From NCBI GenBank assembly GCA_944392065.1, contig CALXVO010000015.1:1-16834 (forward strand): a stretch of DNA of 16,834 bases, written 5' to 3'. Position 1 is the first letter of the stretch; each line of letters starts with the position of its first letter. The position numbers and the translations under genes are program-made. Below are positions 1-8,940 of the stretch, piece by piece. The stretch comes from an uncultured Clostridia bacterium (lineage in GTDB: Bacteria > Bacillota > Clostridia > TANB77 > CAG-508). Under the pieces are notes generated by a model. The model saw nothing but the letters and a program-made list of their open reading frames with translations, had not been told where the DNA came from and did no database searches.

Positions 1-3000
1 TATAAAGTATTTAATACTTACTTCGCCTGGAACTTTAACATTATTATTCTGTACAAATTCTTTTGCATCCCAAGTAATATATCCTCTGCTAATTGATAAT
101 CCATATTTGCTTAAATCTGCTTCAGAAGTACATGTAAATAATGTTTGAGTCACTCCATCTGCATCTACATATGTAGCTTCTATTGGACAATCTGTTGTAA
201 CTTTAATATCACCTGTTGCTTGTTTAAATGTTACTTCTCCATTTACTGTAGTATCAGTTTGTTCTGTTCCTGTTGCTTCTTCAAGTATTTCATTGAATTT
301 ATCTAATAAGTCTGAAGAATTTGTTGCTGTATAGCATGTGTTATTTGTTGAAACTTCTTTAAGTGCTCCTTCATCATATTCGTCTCCCGAACCAAAACCT
401 ATGCTATATATTTCATCTACATTTTCCTTTAAAGTTGTTAAAGCATTTGAATAACTTCCACTAAACTCTCCATCTGCTAATACAATAACAATGTTTTTCT
501 TTGTGTCACTTAAGTATTGTTCTTTATTATTATTAATTAGACTAAATGCACTTCCTACATAAGTTCCAAATCCAGATCTTTCACTACTAATTGAAATATT
601 ATCAACAGCTGTTATTAATGATTCATTAGATTCAGCATTTGTACCTACTAATCTAGCACCATATTCTATAGGTATGTATACTCCATAGTATTTGTTTCTA
701 TCAGAACCAGTTACTTTATTATCTGTAACTCTATATTTTGTACCATTAATCATAACATATCTATTAGTTTTCCAATAGCCTCCAAACCAGCCACTGACCC
801 ATTCTCTTTCTTCTATAATATCTTCTTCATTAATATCCATTAAAGTTTTATAATCGTATTCTGTACCTGTATTAATTGTATTAAATGTAATTACAGACAT
901 ATCTGTATTTGGATTGCTACTTTGGCTATCAATAAAGTCTTTTATAGCTTCTTTTGCATTGTAAATTCTAGTTTTGTATTCATCCGTAGGAGCTATCGGA
1001 TTGCTATTATTTTTATATGACTGACCAGCGATAGGATAATTCATACTGCTTGAATTATCTAATACGAATATAATATTTAAGTCTGTTCCTTTTTGTCCTT
1101 CTTTATATTCATTGTATTTTACATCAATTTCATTTACATCTGAAGATGTGCTGTCTTTCTTATCTGTTCCATCTATTTCAGCTGTGTTATTTACTTTTTC
1201 GCCAAATGCATCTTTAGCTGTTGTAGCTTTAAATGTAATTACTTTTGTTTCACCTGCATCTAGTTTAACTTCCCAGCTTAATACTTTATTACCAGCTTGA
1301 TTTGTAGTAATTGTTGGTTTTGCATCTTTTCCATCTATTTTAGCTGAATTTTCTACATAAGTTGTTCCAACTAATTCATCTGTTACAGTAACTGTATCTC
1401 CAACATATCCTGTGCTATTGCTTACTGTTATTGTGTATTCAATGTCATCACCAGCATTTACACTTGCTGTAGAATCTTTTTGAATACTTATTTCTGCTTT
1501 ACCATAGTATACTCTAATAGTATTGTTTCCTTCTGTTGCTGTAGTTGAACCACCTTCAATACCGTCAACACCTACATATTTAATATAGGTATATCCATCT
1601 AATTCATTTGGTCTTTCAAATGAAATGGTTGCACCTACTATTGTTGAAGATTCAACTGTATAGTCTAATTTTCCATTGAAATAATATTCAACTTTGTATT
1701 CTGCTCTTTCTTTTACATCTGTTCCAGTTTCTCCATCTGTCTTATCTTCAGTTTCATAATCATGACCATTTAAAGTTGCTGTTGCTGTATTTATGATAGC
1801 TTTACTATCAGATTGTAAAGCATCTGCTAATTCATTTTCTGTTACTGTATATTCTACTGTAACTTCTATAGAAGTGTTTGGTTCGATTGTAGTTGTTAAT
1901 CCTGTTAGTAAGTTATCGCCTGCTTCTACCACATTATTTCTAGAACTTACATTTATATCAACATCAACTGTTCCGATTTTTACTCCTACAACTTCTACTT
2001 TATGGTTATCTGTTAATTCTATATTAGATGCATTAATATCACCTACATTTGTTACTTTTATAGTATATTTAATAATGTCTCCTGCTTGATCTACAAATGT
2101 ATTATCTAAACCATCTTTATCTACTATTTCAGTTCTGGTTTTAGAAATGTCTAGACCTTCCCATAAAGCTGTATATTCTACATTTTCTGTTACTGTGTCT
2201 GCTATTTCTTTATCCCAACCTGCAAAATAGTATCCTGTGTTTCCGGTTGTTGTTCCCTTAAACTTTGGAGTATCGGCTCCATAAGTAGTTGTATATTCTT
2301 CGTTTTCAAAGGCACCTTGTGTTCCTTTGTTATATTTAACAGTAAATTGTTGTTTAAAGTATACTTTTAATACTAAGTTTCCGTCTCCTGCTATTGTTCC
2401 GCTTAATACATTTTTTGCTTCTGCTCCATCAAATACATATCCAGCTTGTGTTGGTTTTGTATCATCGTCTGTTACACTTACTGTAGCTCCTGTTGTTCCT
2501 GTTCTTGTATCTGTGTCTGTTGCTGTTGTAAGATAATTTCCTTTAACTTGGTAATAGTATTCTACTGTATATTTCGTATCTGTATTTGCTGTCCATTTAG
2601 CATAATAGTATGTTGTTCCTGCTACCATAGATTCTGGTAATTGGTCAACTTCGTTTGTTAATTCTTTTTCTGCATACCATCCTTCTAAAGTATATCCATG
2701 TCTTTCTGGTTGTGGCATATTTCTATCTGTGATTATTTCTCCTGCCACTCCATCTTTGTCTGGAACAGTTATACCTTCATCTTCGCAATTTGTAACAAAT
2801 ATAATATGTGCTTTTACTTTTGTTTCTGTAGGTTCTGTTGTTGATGTTTCATTACCATCTTCATCTACTAAATATGCAGTATTTAGAATAGATCCAGTTA
2901 AACCACTGTTCATATTAACTGTTACTTTGAAACTTACTGTTACACTTCCATTATTTTTAGCAACTTCTACATTGTTCCATGTAATAACTGTTTGACCATT

Positions 3001-4464
3001 TTGGTCTGTTGTTAGTTCATATTCACCTGTTATGCTATCTTCATCTAATGTTGTTCCTGCTGGTACTGTATCTTTTATTGCTGTTGTTCCATCAACTTTT
3101 CCAGCATTTTTTGCAGTTATTTTATAAGTAATTGTATCTCCCTCTGATACTTCAGCTGGATTTGCTTGTTTTTCGATACTTAATATTGGATTATATGCTG
3201 TAATTGTTTCTGTATTTGTATCTTTATTTCCAACTGTTGCAGTGTTACTTATTTCAACACTATCTCCAGTAAATTCATTGATTATTACTGTAAATTGAAG
3301 TTTTACTGGTTCTTCTTTTGATACTTCTACATTATTCCATGTAATAACTGTTTGACCATTTTGGTCTGTTGTTAGTTCATATTCACCTGTTATTCTATCT
3401 CCATCTAATGTTGTTCCTGCTGGTACTACATCTCTTACTGTTGTATTTGCAGTACCTGTTCCAGTATTTGTAACTGTTATTGTATATGTTACTCTAGAAC
3501 CTTCTCTTAATTCTGAAAGTGATTCTTCTGAAGAAACTGATTTTTCTGTTTCTATAATTGGGTTTGTTGTTTCTGGTGTATCTTTACCATCAACAACAGC
3601 TACGTTAGTTATTTCACCTTCTGTACTTTCTACAACTACTGTGAAAGAAACTGTAACTGAGCTATTTCTAGCTACATCTATTACCCAAGATATTCTTCCA
3701 TTTGTTTCTGTTCCACCATTTGAAATTTCAGAATCTGAATCCAAAACAGTTCCTTCTGGAATAATATCAGATACATTAACTCCCATTGCATCAATATCTT
3801 GGCTATTATTTGTTACGGTAATATTGTATGTAATTTTACTTCCTACTTGAACTGCGTTATCGTTTTCGTTTAATGAGTTTACTACTGTGGCTGTTTTGTC
3901 TATTGATAAATCTGGCTTATTTGTTGTAATATTAGCAGATATACCAGCACTTGCTAGTGCTATATTAGACCATCCAACTCTAACTTCTTGTTCTACTCTT
4001 TCTACTTCTGTTTCTATAATATCTGTTTGAGTATATTCTTCATTTGGAACATCTCCATCGTTGTCTCCATCTGCTGTATTTCCAGTTGTTGTACCTGTTG
4101 TAGTTCCTGTAGTTGTTCCTTCGTTTGTATCTGTATCTGTTGTTTCACTTGTTGTATCATCATCTGTGTTATCATCTACATTAGTAGGTTCTTGTGAATC
4201 TTCTTCTCCTTGGTTTGCTTCGCCTTCATTTTCGTCATTTGGCTCTTCTGCTGGATCTGTTTGTTCTTCTGGATTTCCAGCTGTTTCAGATTCACCATTA
4301 TTTGCACCAGCTAAGTCTTGTTCATTTTCCTCGTAAGTAGCTTGTGCACTGTCATTACCTTGAATAAAGTAATAAGTACCAACAGAAATTGCTGCAATTA
4401 ATACTACAATTACTGCTGTTATAATGGCTATTTTCTTACTCTTATAGCTCATCTTAGCTTTCAT
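1..4464 (-). CDS. Giant repeat-rich surface protein with VWA domain (3' end outside window)
   Basis: An open frame runs from the ATG at 4464 to the window edge: 1488 codons and no stop, so the C-terminus is missing. AGGGGGG precedes the start by 8 nt. Residues 12-34 form a hydrophobic segment after a Lys-rich start, followed by A-Q-A at 40-42, so it is either a signal peptide or a membrane anchor. Residues about 44-150 are an acidic Glu/Asp/Thr linker with TTTG repeats. Then come about three DUF11-like beta domains (182-540, with DTVPAGTTLD-type motifs), an InlB-type repeat (about 549-624), a MucBP-like repeat (about 627-709), a second InlB-type repeat (about 705-769), another DUF11-like domain (about 770-905), a third MucBP/SHIRT-like unit (about 919-992), one more DUF11-like domain, and a VWA domain (about 1129-1405). 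The VWA metal site is intact: D1136-x-S1138-x-S1140, T1301 and D1331. I infer a rod-like adhesin or pilus-tip protein. A C-terminal sorting signal would be expected beyond the edge. The sortase gene lies 119 nt upstream on the same strand. Confidence 0.9.
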   Translation of the reverse strand, partial: MKAKMSYKSKKIAIITAVIVVLIAAISVGTYYFIQGNDSAQATYEENEQDLAGANNGESETAGNPEEQTDPAEEPNDENEGEANQGEEDSQEPTNVDDNTDDDTTSETTDTDTNEGTTTGTTTGTTTGNTADGDNDGDVPNEEYTQTDIIETEVERVEQEVRVGWSNIALASAGISANITTNKPDLSIDKTATVVNSLNENDNAVQVGSKITYNITVTNNSQDIDAMGVNVSDIIPEGTVLDSDSEISNGGTETNGRISWVIDVARNSSVTVSFTVVVESTEGEITNVAVVDGKDTPETTNPIIETEKSVSSEESLSELREGSRVTYTITVTNTGTGTANTTVRDVVPAGTTLDGDRITGEYELTTDQNGQTVITWNNVEVSKEEPVKLQFTVIINEFTGDSVEISNTATVGNKDTNTETITAYNPILSIEKQANPAEVSEGDTITYKITAKNAGKVDGTTAIKDTVPAGTTLDEDSITGEYELTTDQNGQTVITWNNVEVAKNNGSVTVSFKVTVNMNSGLTGSILNTAYLVDEDGNETSTTEPTETKVKAHIIFVTNCEDEGITVPDKDGVAGEIITDRNMPQPERHGYTLEGWYAEKELTNEVDQLPESMVAGTTYYYAKWTANTDTKYTVEYYYQVKGNYLTTATDTDTRTGTTGATVSVTDDDTKPTQAGYVFDGAEAKNVLSGTIAGDGNLVLKVYFKQQFTVKYNKGTQGAFENEEYTTTYGADTPKFKGTTTGNTGYYFAGWDKEIADTVTENVEYTALWEGLDISKTRTEIVDKDGLDNTFVDQAGDIIKYTIKVTNVGDINASNIELTDNHKVEVVGVKIGTVDVDINVSSRNNVVEAGDNLLTGLTTTIEPNTSIEVTVEYTVTENELADALQSDSKAIINTATATLNGHDYETEDKTDGETGTDVKERAEYKVEYYFNGKLDYTVESSTIVGATISFERPNELDGYTYIKYVGVDGIEGGSTTATEGNNTIRVYYGKAEISIQKDSTASVNAGDDIEYTITVSNSTGYVGDTVTVTDELVGTTYVENSAKIDGKDAKPTITTNQAGNKVLSWEVKLDAGETKVITFKATTAKDAFGEKVNNTAEIDGTDKKDSTSSDVNEIDVKYNEYKEGQKGTDLNIIFVLDNSSSMNYPIAGQSYKNNSNPIAPTDEYKTRIYNAKEAIKDFIDSQSSNPNTDMSVITFNTINTGTEYDYKTLMDINEEDIIEEREWVSGWFGGYWKTNRYVMINGTKYRVTDNKVTGSDRNKYYGVYIPIEYGARLVGTNAESNESLITAVDNISISSERSGFGTYVGSAFSLINNNKEQYLSDTKKNIVIVLADGEFSGSYSNALTTLKENVDEIYSIGFGSGDEYDEGALKEVSTNNTCYTATNSSDLLDKFNEILEEATGTEQTDTTVNGEVTFKQATGDIKVTTDCPIEATYVDADGVTQTLFTCTSEADLSKYGLSISRGYITWDAKEFVQNNNVKVPGEVSIKYFI
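2963..3427 (-). repeat. Pair of near-identical 105-bp direct repeats inside the surface-protein gene
   Basis: Bases 2963-3067 and 3323-3427 differ at only about 3 of 105 positions and are offset by exactly 360 bp (120 codons). They encode the same stretch (about residues 466-501 and 346-381) of two adjacent DUF11-like domains. The rest of those domains is much more diverged. This points to recent local duplication or gene conversion, and it preserves the reading frame. Confidence 0.85.
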
Positions 4465-4583
4465 TAATTTTCCCCCCTAAAAATTAATTTTAAATAATAT
4501 TTATCGTTTTAACTAGATGTATTTTATAATTTAATTATTTTTATTATTTTAATTAAATTGCATTTTTATTTAGTTTGTTTTTA

Positions 4584-5168
4584 CTAACTAACCTTTTCTC
4601 TAGCTTTAGTTATAAGCCTTTCTACATGCCCTTTTGTACAAGTAATTAAGGTAACTTCTCTTGTATTTTCTTGTACACTTTCTAAAATACTTGTATCGTT
4701 TGGATCTACAGAATATATATCAAATATTTCATATGTTATTGTATTATTGTATAAATCTGTAAGTTTTATTTCGTCACCTATTTCTAATTGCTTTACTTTT
4801 CCAAACATAGAGCCATCTAAATAATTATGTCCTGCAACTACAAAATTTCCAATAGAATTTACTTCTCCTCCTGCAAATTTTGTAATAGAATATTGCATTG
4901 AATCATCATTAGTTTTATTTAGTATAGGATATTTTATATTTATTTTTGGTATTTCTATAATACCTACTACTTTATATCCTTTATACTCAGTTTCAATTTT
5001 TTGTTCTGTTCCTGATGTCTCTTCAAATTCTTTTTCTATTTGGGCTACTACTTCTATTGCTTCTTCACTATTTTTTTGATATTGTGAATATCTATAAATA
5101 ATAACACCAAACACTATAATTGCAGCTAAAATTAATATAATAATGAAAATATTTATAATTCTTTTCAT
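4584..5168 (-). CDS. Sortase, class D-like
   Basis: This 194-residue membrane-anchored transpeptidase should cleave a sorting signal in secreted proteins and join them covalently to the cell wall or to each other. Residues 4-25 form an N-terminal membrane anchor. Residues 37-60 are a Glu/Lys-rich linker. The fold starts at about 66 with VVGIIEIPKINIKYPIL, the typical opening of class D/E sortases. The catalytic triad is visible: His114 in VAGHN, Cys177 in TLITC and Arg184. The length fits the family. The ribosome binding site is weak (AAGG about 15 nt upstream), and the gene starts 28 nt after the stop of the upstream gene, so translational coupling or operon transcription is likely. Its probable substrates are the flanking LPVTF protein and the giant VWA protein. 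The class assignment rests on the N-terminal motif and gene size and is less certain than the sortase identity. Confidence 0.92.
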   Translation of the reverse strand: MKRIINIFIIILILAAIIVFGVIIYRYSQYQKNSEEAIEVVAQIEKEFEETSGTEQKIETEYKGYKVVGIIEIPKINIKYPILNKTNDDSMQYSITKFAGGEVNSIGNFVVAGHNYLDGSMFGKVKQLEIGDEIKLTDLYNNTITYEIFDIYSVDPNDTSILESVQENTREVTLITCTKGHVERLITKAREKVS

Positions 5169-5196
5169 CTATAAAAAAGCCTTATATTTTCTAGAA

Positions 5197-6228
5197 CTAT
5201 TTATTCTTAGAAACATTCTTTTTTATTATTAAAAGAACAATAATTGCTACAATTATTACTGCAAATACAATAATTAATATCATATTGCTATCAAAAGTTA
5301 CTGGCAACCTTGTTGTAGTTGTTACTTCTTCTGTTACTGTTTCTGTAGAAGTTCTCTCTGTTTCTTCTCTTACACTTGTCATGAATTGAACATCAACTAT
5401 TTCATCTCCATTTGAGTTTGTTGCTTTAACCCAAACGACATATTCTTCACCATTTCTAGCTTCTTCTGGTTGGTCAATTCTATTATCCACAACATTCTCC
5501 CAGTTTTCTGGAATTAAACTATTGTATAAATTATAGAATTCATTAATCTTTGAAATGTTTGCATAGGAATTGCTATTTTCTGTAAAGTTTGAAATTTCTT
5601 TTGCCAATTCCACAAATCTTGTATAATTTTCATTTGGCAATTCTATTAACTGATATTCATATGTATAACCTTCTTGTGGTTCTATTTGTAAATATCCAAC
5701 TGTCGTTGTAACTGTTGTGTTACCTTCTGTTACTGGTTCTCTTTCTTCTTGACCTATTGTAACAGGTATTCTTGTTGTAATTCCATTTACTCTATTTCCA
5801 TCTACTACTGTTCCACTAACAAAGTCTATAATTTCTTGTGTAATAGCTGTACTTAAATCAACTAGCACTGGTCCACTTATTTCACCATTTTGTCTAATCC
5901 ACATGTATTGATTTACACTATTTCCATCTGCATCTTTAAAATAAGTGTCTTCTAAATCGCTATCCACATATGCTACATTATTTGGTTTTTCATCTGTATC
6001 TGTTATAGATTTAATGAAGTTTAATGTAGATGAATCTGTAGTAGATTCACTTGAAAAAGCAAATTCAAATTCGTTTTGCATAATTGTTTCATCATAAAGT
6101 AGATATTGACTTTCTGTCTTAACAATTTCCAATTCCTCATTTGTTGCATTTACAGGAAATTGTAATAACGAAATTAACATTATTGCTATAAAAGTTATTA
6201 TACTAATTTCCTTAAAAAGTTTTTTCAT
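5197..6228 (-). CDS. Secreted protein with LPxTG-like (LPVTF) C-terminal sorting signal
   Basis: The 343-residue product has a clear signal peptide (about 1-28, with V-N-A before the likely cleavage site). At the C-terminus, LPVTF (308-312) is followed by DSN, a hydrophobic segment (316-335) and a Lys-rich tail. That is exactly the layout of an LPxTG sorting signal, with Phe in place of Gly. A Thr/Glu-rich stalk (about 285-305) precedes it. I recognise no family in the body; it looks beta-rich with a helical stretch around 205-245. AGGAGGGG lies 5 nt before the ATG. It is the first gene of the surface cluster, just upstream of the sortase, so it is a likely substrate or a minor pilin-like or anchor subunit. 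If the sortase does not accept LPVTF, it is simply a C-terminally membrane-anchored protein. Confidence 0.8.
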   Translation of the reverse strand: MKKLFKEISIITFIAIMLISLLQFPVNATNEELEIVKTESQYLLYDETIMQNEFEFAFSSESTTDSSTLNFIKSITDTDEKPNNVAYVDSDLEDTYFKDADGNSVNQYMWIRQNGEISGPVLVDLSTAITQEIIDFVSGTVVDGNRVNGITTRIPVTIGQEEREPVTEGNTTVTTTVGYLQIEPQEGYTYEYQLIELPNENYTRFVELAKEISNFTENSNSYANISKINEFYNLYNSLIPENWENVVDNRIDQPEEARNGEEYVVWVKATNSNGDEIVDVQFMTSVREETERTSTETVTEEVTTTTRLPVTFDSNMILIIVFAVIIVAIIVLLIIKKNVSKNK

Positions 6229-6308
6229 AATACCCCTCCTACTAAATTATAGTTTAATAACACTATTTTATGTGTTTCCGTAGTAAAAATTGAAATTTTA
6301 CATGCAAC

Positions 6309-6337
6309 ATTATATAACAAAAAATTTAATTTGTAAA
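6309..6337 (-). promoter_or_regulatory. Sigma-A type promoter of the surface-protein/sortase cluster
   Basis: Reading the minus strand, TTTACA (6337-6332) is followed by a 17-nt spacer and a perfect TATAAT (6314-6309). It lies about 75 nt upstream of the first gene's ATG at 6228. The leader contains a small AACAC/GTGTT hairpin. No terminator is evident between the three genes, so one transcript could cover all of them. Confidence 0.65.
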
Positions 6338-6366
6338 CATATTTTGCTAATTTTGCTAAATTTACG

Positions 6367-6627
6367 GTTACAGGATAATGGTTTTAAAATATATTCAATA
6401 TAAAAACCTAGGTAATATGTATATTTCTCAAATTTTTTTGTACCTTACTGTCGCAAACAAATTAGTGACCTTAAAAAATAAAATTTTTTAAGGCCACTCG
6501 TTTGCTCCAACTCGCACTCGCTTTTACAAAGCTCGTTTGGTCGCTGCGCGGTACTTCAAAAATTTTCTAAATATACATATTACCTAGGTTTAAGGCTGAA
6601 ATTTCTGTAAAACCATTATCCTGTAAC
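6367..6627. mobile_element. MITE-like nested palindrome, about 261 bp
   Basis: The ends are a perfect 19-bp inverted repeat (6367-6385 and 6609-6627, GTTACAGGATAATGG...). Inside it is a perfect 23-bp inverted repeat (6404-6426 and 6569-6591), which continues imperfectly to GTACC/GGTAC (6440-6444 and 6550-6554). At the centre, CCTTAAAAAA and TTTTTTAAGG (6469-6478, 6484-6493) form a hairpin. The centre also holds a patch richer in G+C than its surroundings (about 6495-6552). There is no ORF. The flanks AAATTTAC and AATTTTAC could be a decayed target duplication. It lies between the YcaO gene's stop and the surface-cluster promoter. A small non-autonomous transposon is the simplest reading; a very large structured RNA is the alternative. 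Confidence 0.65.
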
Positions 6628-6677
6628 AATTTTACTAATTTTAGGCAATTGCTTTAAATTGCAGTATTCCCTTATTT

Positions 6678-8546
6678 TTACTCAAATATTTCTTTATTAT
6701 CCATTTGGTCAATCAAATTATCCCTTTGTTTCTCTCTTATTTTTTTCATAAACGGCATGTAAAAATCATCATCATTATCAACATAATCCTCTTCTGTAAT
6801 TCCATAGTGATTACAAAAGATATCGTTTCTATTGCAGAAACTAAAATCAATACCGTTTGCAATTTCTTCATCAAATAGAATACGAATATAATACATTGTT
6901 TTTTCATGTTCTTGTAATTTATCCATGGCAGATGCATAATAATACACCGCTTTTAGCATTATTTTCTCCATTGGATTCTGCATTAAATTATCTGCCAAGA
7001 AAGTTAAATCTTCTAATATCTTTGCTGCTTTTGCATATTGCCCATCCATCAAATAACAAATTGCTAAAAAGTATTTTGCTCCTGAGCCAATTTGTTCACA
7101 AGGAAGGATAGAGGTGTCTTTTAAATTTATTAAAATTGAAAGCTTTTCATATCCTATTTCATTTACGATTGTTTCCATTATATTTATTATTTCTTTAATA
7201 TTTTCTAGATTTATATTTTTGAAATCTTTTAGCAATCTTTGCATAGTTATAAATTTATTAAAATAAGTGGCATCTGGATCAAAACTTATTTCACTCATTC
7301 CTGGTATTGCAAGGCTAAAAGCAGGAAATCCTAAAAAAGATACATTTCTTACTAAAATATCATATCCATCTTTGAGAATTGTTTTTACTAAATCTTTCAA
7401 AATTGTCTTATTATCTAATTTAGATACATCTGGCATTTCTGTAAAAGCAAAATCTGCTTTTTCTCCTATTACTTGATATGGAGCTGCTGCTAAATCGGAA
7501 AAAATAAATTCAGATAAATTTCTATTTTTGCTATTTTCTCCTCCATAGAAATCAAATAAGCAAGTTTCTGCATACTCATAAATGTCTCTTCCTTGTGCTG
7601 CCTCTGTAAAGCATCTTTCCATTGCAATTCCATAATCAGGATGTGCTCCCATTTTAAAGCCAAATCTGCCTGTATTTTTCTCTATGATGTATAAACCCGC
7701 TACTGGATATTTTCCTCCTAATGAGCAGTCCACTAACCTAAAATAATATTCATTATTTCCTTTAAGTTTATCAATCATTTTCTTTACTTTTGGAAATTTT
7801 TCTAAATAACTTTCTGGAATTTCTGGTAGAGTATATCTTTCTTTAAAAATTTTTATTCCTACAAATCTTTCAAGAATTTCGGATAGTCCTTCAATAAGAG
7901 CTTCTTCATTTGAATTTCCAGCACACATTCCATTTGTATCAAAAAGATAACTAAATAATCTATCTGGAATATATTCTACACATTGATTTTTAACACTATA
8001 ATATGGTAAATAATTGTATTTTTCGCTTTCTACTAAATTTGATTTTTCATTTAATATTTCTTTTATATATTCTATTTGTTCTGTTTGTGATTTACCCTCT
8101 TTATTATTCTGTTTTATGATGTTCTCAAAAAAGCTATTTTTTATTTTATACAAAGAGTTAGTAGATGATTTATCTGCATTTTTGATTGATTCATTTTCTG
8201 TTATTCCTAATGCTTCTTCAACAGATAAATACTTTTCGTCTGGTGAGTTTATAAATGGTATCTCTGGCGTTGGCTTCTCCATTCTAAACCTAAATATACC
8301 ATTTTGCATTCTTTCAAAAAATTCTGCGTATCCACTTGCCATTGCAAATTCTTTTGTCATTCCTTTTCCATTTTGGCCAATATCTGTTCCTTTAATGCAG
8401 ACCCTTAAAGAATAAGTTCCCACGCTACTTTCGTCCGACCATTTTTCTTCTACTTCGATTCCTAGTTTTTCTAATAATCCTTTTAACTTTTTCACTGTTT
8501 CTTCTGGTGTTACTTCTTTGTATCTTCTGTTTTGTAATTCACTCAT
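6678..8546 (-). CDS. YcaO-domain protein with C-terminal helical (TPR-like) extension
   Basis: YcaO proteins use ATP to activate amide backbones. Azoline-forming members cyclise Cys/Ser/Thr in peptides, whereas E. coli YcaO is linked to beta-methylthiolation of ribosomal protein S12. In this 622-residue protein all three ATP/Mg signatures are visible: G-x-N-G-K-G (57-62) with E75 and E78-R79; E219 and S222-E-I-L-E-R227; and G300-A-H with R311, E315, Q318 and R320. Residues from about 430 to the end are helical and TPR-like, including an ALxxAxxY-like stretch, which resembles the E. coli YcaO architecture (about 586 aa). The C-terminus lacks the PxPxP motif of azoline cyclodehydratases. No precursor peptide, E1-like partner or dehydrogenase lies nearby. 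The start is supported by AGGGATGAG just upstream. The YcaO family call is firm; the substrate is unknown. Confidence 0.9.
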   Translation of the reverse strand: MSELQNRRYKEVTPEETVKKLKGLLEKLGIEVEEKWSDESSVGTYSLRVCIKGTDIGQNGKGMTKEFAMASGYAEFFERMQNGIFRFRMEKPTPEIPFINSPDEKYLSVEEALGITENESIKNADKSSTNSLYKIKNSFFENIIKQNNKEGKSQTEQIEYIKEILNEKSNLVESEKYNYLPYYSVKNQCVEYIPDRLFSYLFDTNGMCAGNSNEEALIEGLSEILERFVGIKIFKERYTLPEIPESYLEKFPKVKKMIDKLKGNNEYYFRLVDCSLGGKYPVAGLYIIEKNTGRFGFKMGAHPDYGIAMERCFTEAAQGRDIYEYAETCLFDFYGGENSKNRNLSEFIFSDLAAAPYQVIGEKADFAFTEMPDVSKLDNKTILKDLVKTILKDGYDILVRNVSFLGFPAFSLAIPGMSEISFDPDATYFNKFITMQRLLKDFKNINLENIKEIINIMETIVNEIGYEKLSILINLKDTSILPCEQIGSGAKYFLAICYLMDGQYAKAAKILEDLTFLADNLMQNPMEKIMLKAVYYYASAMDKLQEHEKTMYYIRILFDEEIANGIDFSFCNRNDIFCNHYGITEEDYVDNDDDFYMPFMKKIREKQRDNLIDQMDNKEIFE

Positions 8547-8684
8547 TTCTCATCCCTACCTTCTACCTTACTTTTTTCGACATTATTCTACCATTTTTTC
8601 AAAACAGTAAAAATGTTTATTTATGAAAAATACTTTTTTTGATATGAAAGTTAAGGATAATTATTTTGTATCGAAAAATGAAAG

Positions 8685-8713
8685 TTTTGTAAAAGACTTT
8701 CTCCTACTACAAT
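8685..8713 (+). promoter_or_regulatory. Probable promoter of the first structured RNA
   Basis: TTTTGT (8685-8690), a 17-nt spacer and TACAAT (8708-8713) place the expected transcription start within a few bases of 8719, exactly where the RNA's closing stem begins. The -35 box is weak. The agreement between predicted start and structure boundary is the main support. Confidence 0.45.
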
Positions 8714-8718
8714 TTATA

Positions 8719-8914
8719 GCCGAAGCAATGTATGTTTTTAATTTTATATTGGAGTGCTTAAGGTGGGAACCGACAAGTTACAGTCTGTAGAAAAATTACT
8801 CTTAAAGAAAAACTTGTTTTTTCTTTAAGGTAAATAATGTAATTTTTAGTACAGACTGTATGCAGTTGGGGGCCGGAAATATAAAATTAAAAACATACAT
8901 TGCTTCGGCTTTTT
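8719..8914 (+). ncRNA. Structured non-coding RNA, copy 1 (possible raiA RNA)
   Basis: A perfect 32-bp closing stem pairs 8719-8750 with 8878-8909 and is followed by TTTTT (8910-8914), which resembles an intrinsic terminator and sets the strand as plus. Inside, the left side reads GGAGTGCTTAAGGTGGGA then ACCGACAAG. Next comes a long hairpin (ACAGTCTGTA at 8780 pairing with TACAGACTGT near 8859, extended by an A/T-rich stem to a CTTG loop), then GGGGGCCGGAAAT. A second copy at 11597-11751 keeps the core but has a different hairpin sequence that still pairs, so the structure has been conserved as RNA. The core reminds me of the raiA RNA of Clostridia, but I cannot check this. It stands alone between trxA and the YcaO gene, antisense to neither. 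Confidence 0.75.
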
Positions 8915-8940
8915 AATAACATCAAAGAAAAAAGTACACT

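Noticed and set aside
2963..3427. CRISPR-like repeat
   Set aside because: There are only two copies, in frame within a coding sequence, and no spacer pattern. No CRISPR array exists in the window.
1112..4336. Plus-strand open frames opposite the large surface-protein gene
   Set aside because: They are antisense shadows of a repetitive Thr/Val-rich coding region. They lack ribosome binding sites and have low-complexity products.
4465..4583. Terminator between sortase and surface-protein genes
   Set aside because: The gap is AT-rich, but I see no GC hairpin followed by a T-run on the minus strand.
6857..8415. Plus-strand ORFs opposite the YcaO gene
   Set aside because: They are antisense shadows. 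The minus-strand frame has all the YcaO motifs.
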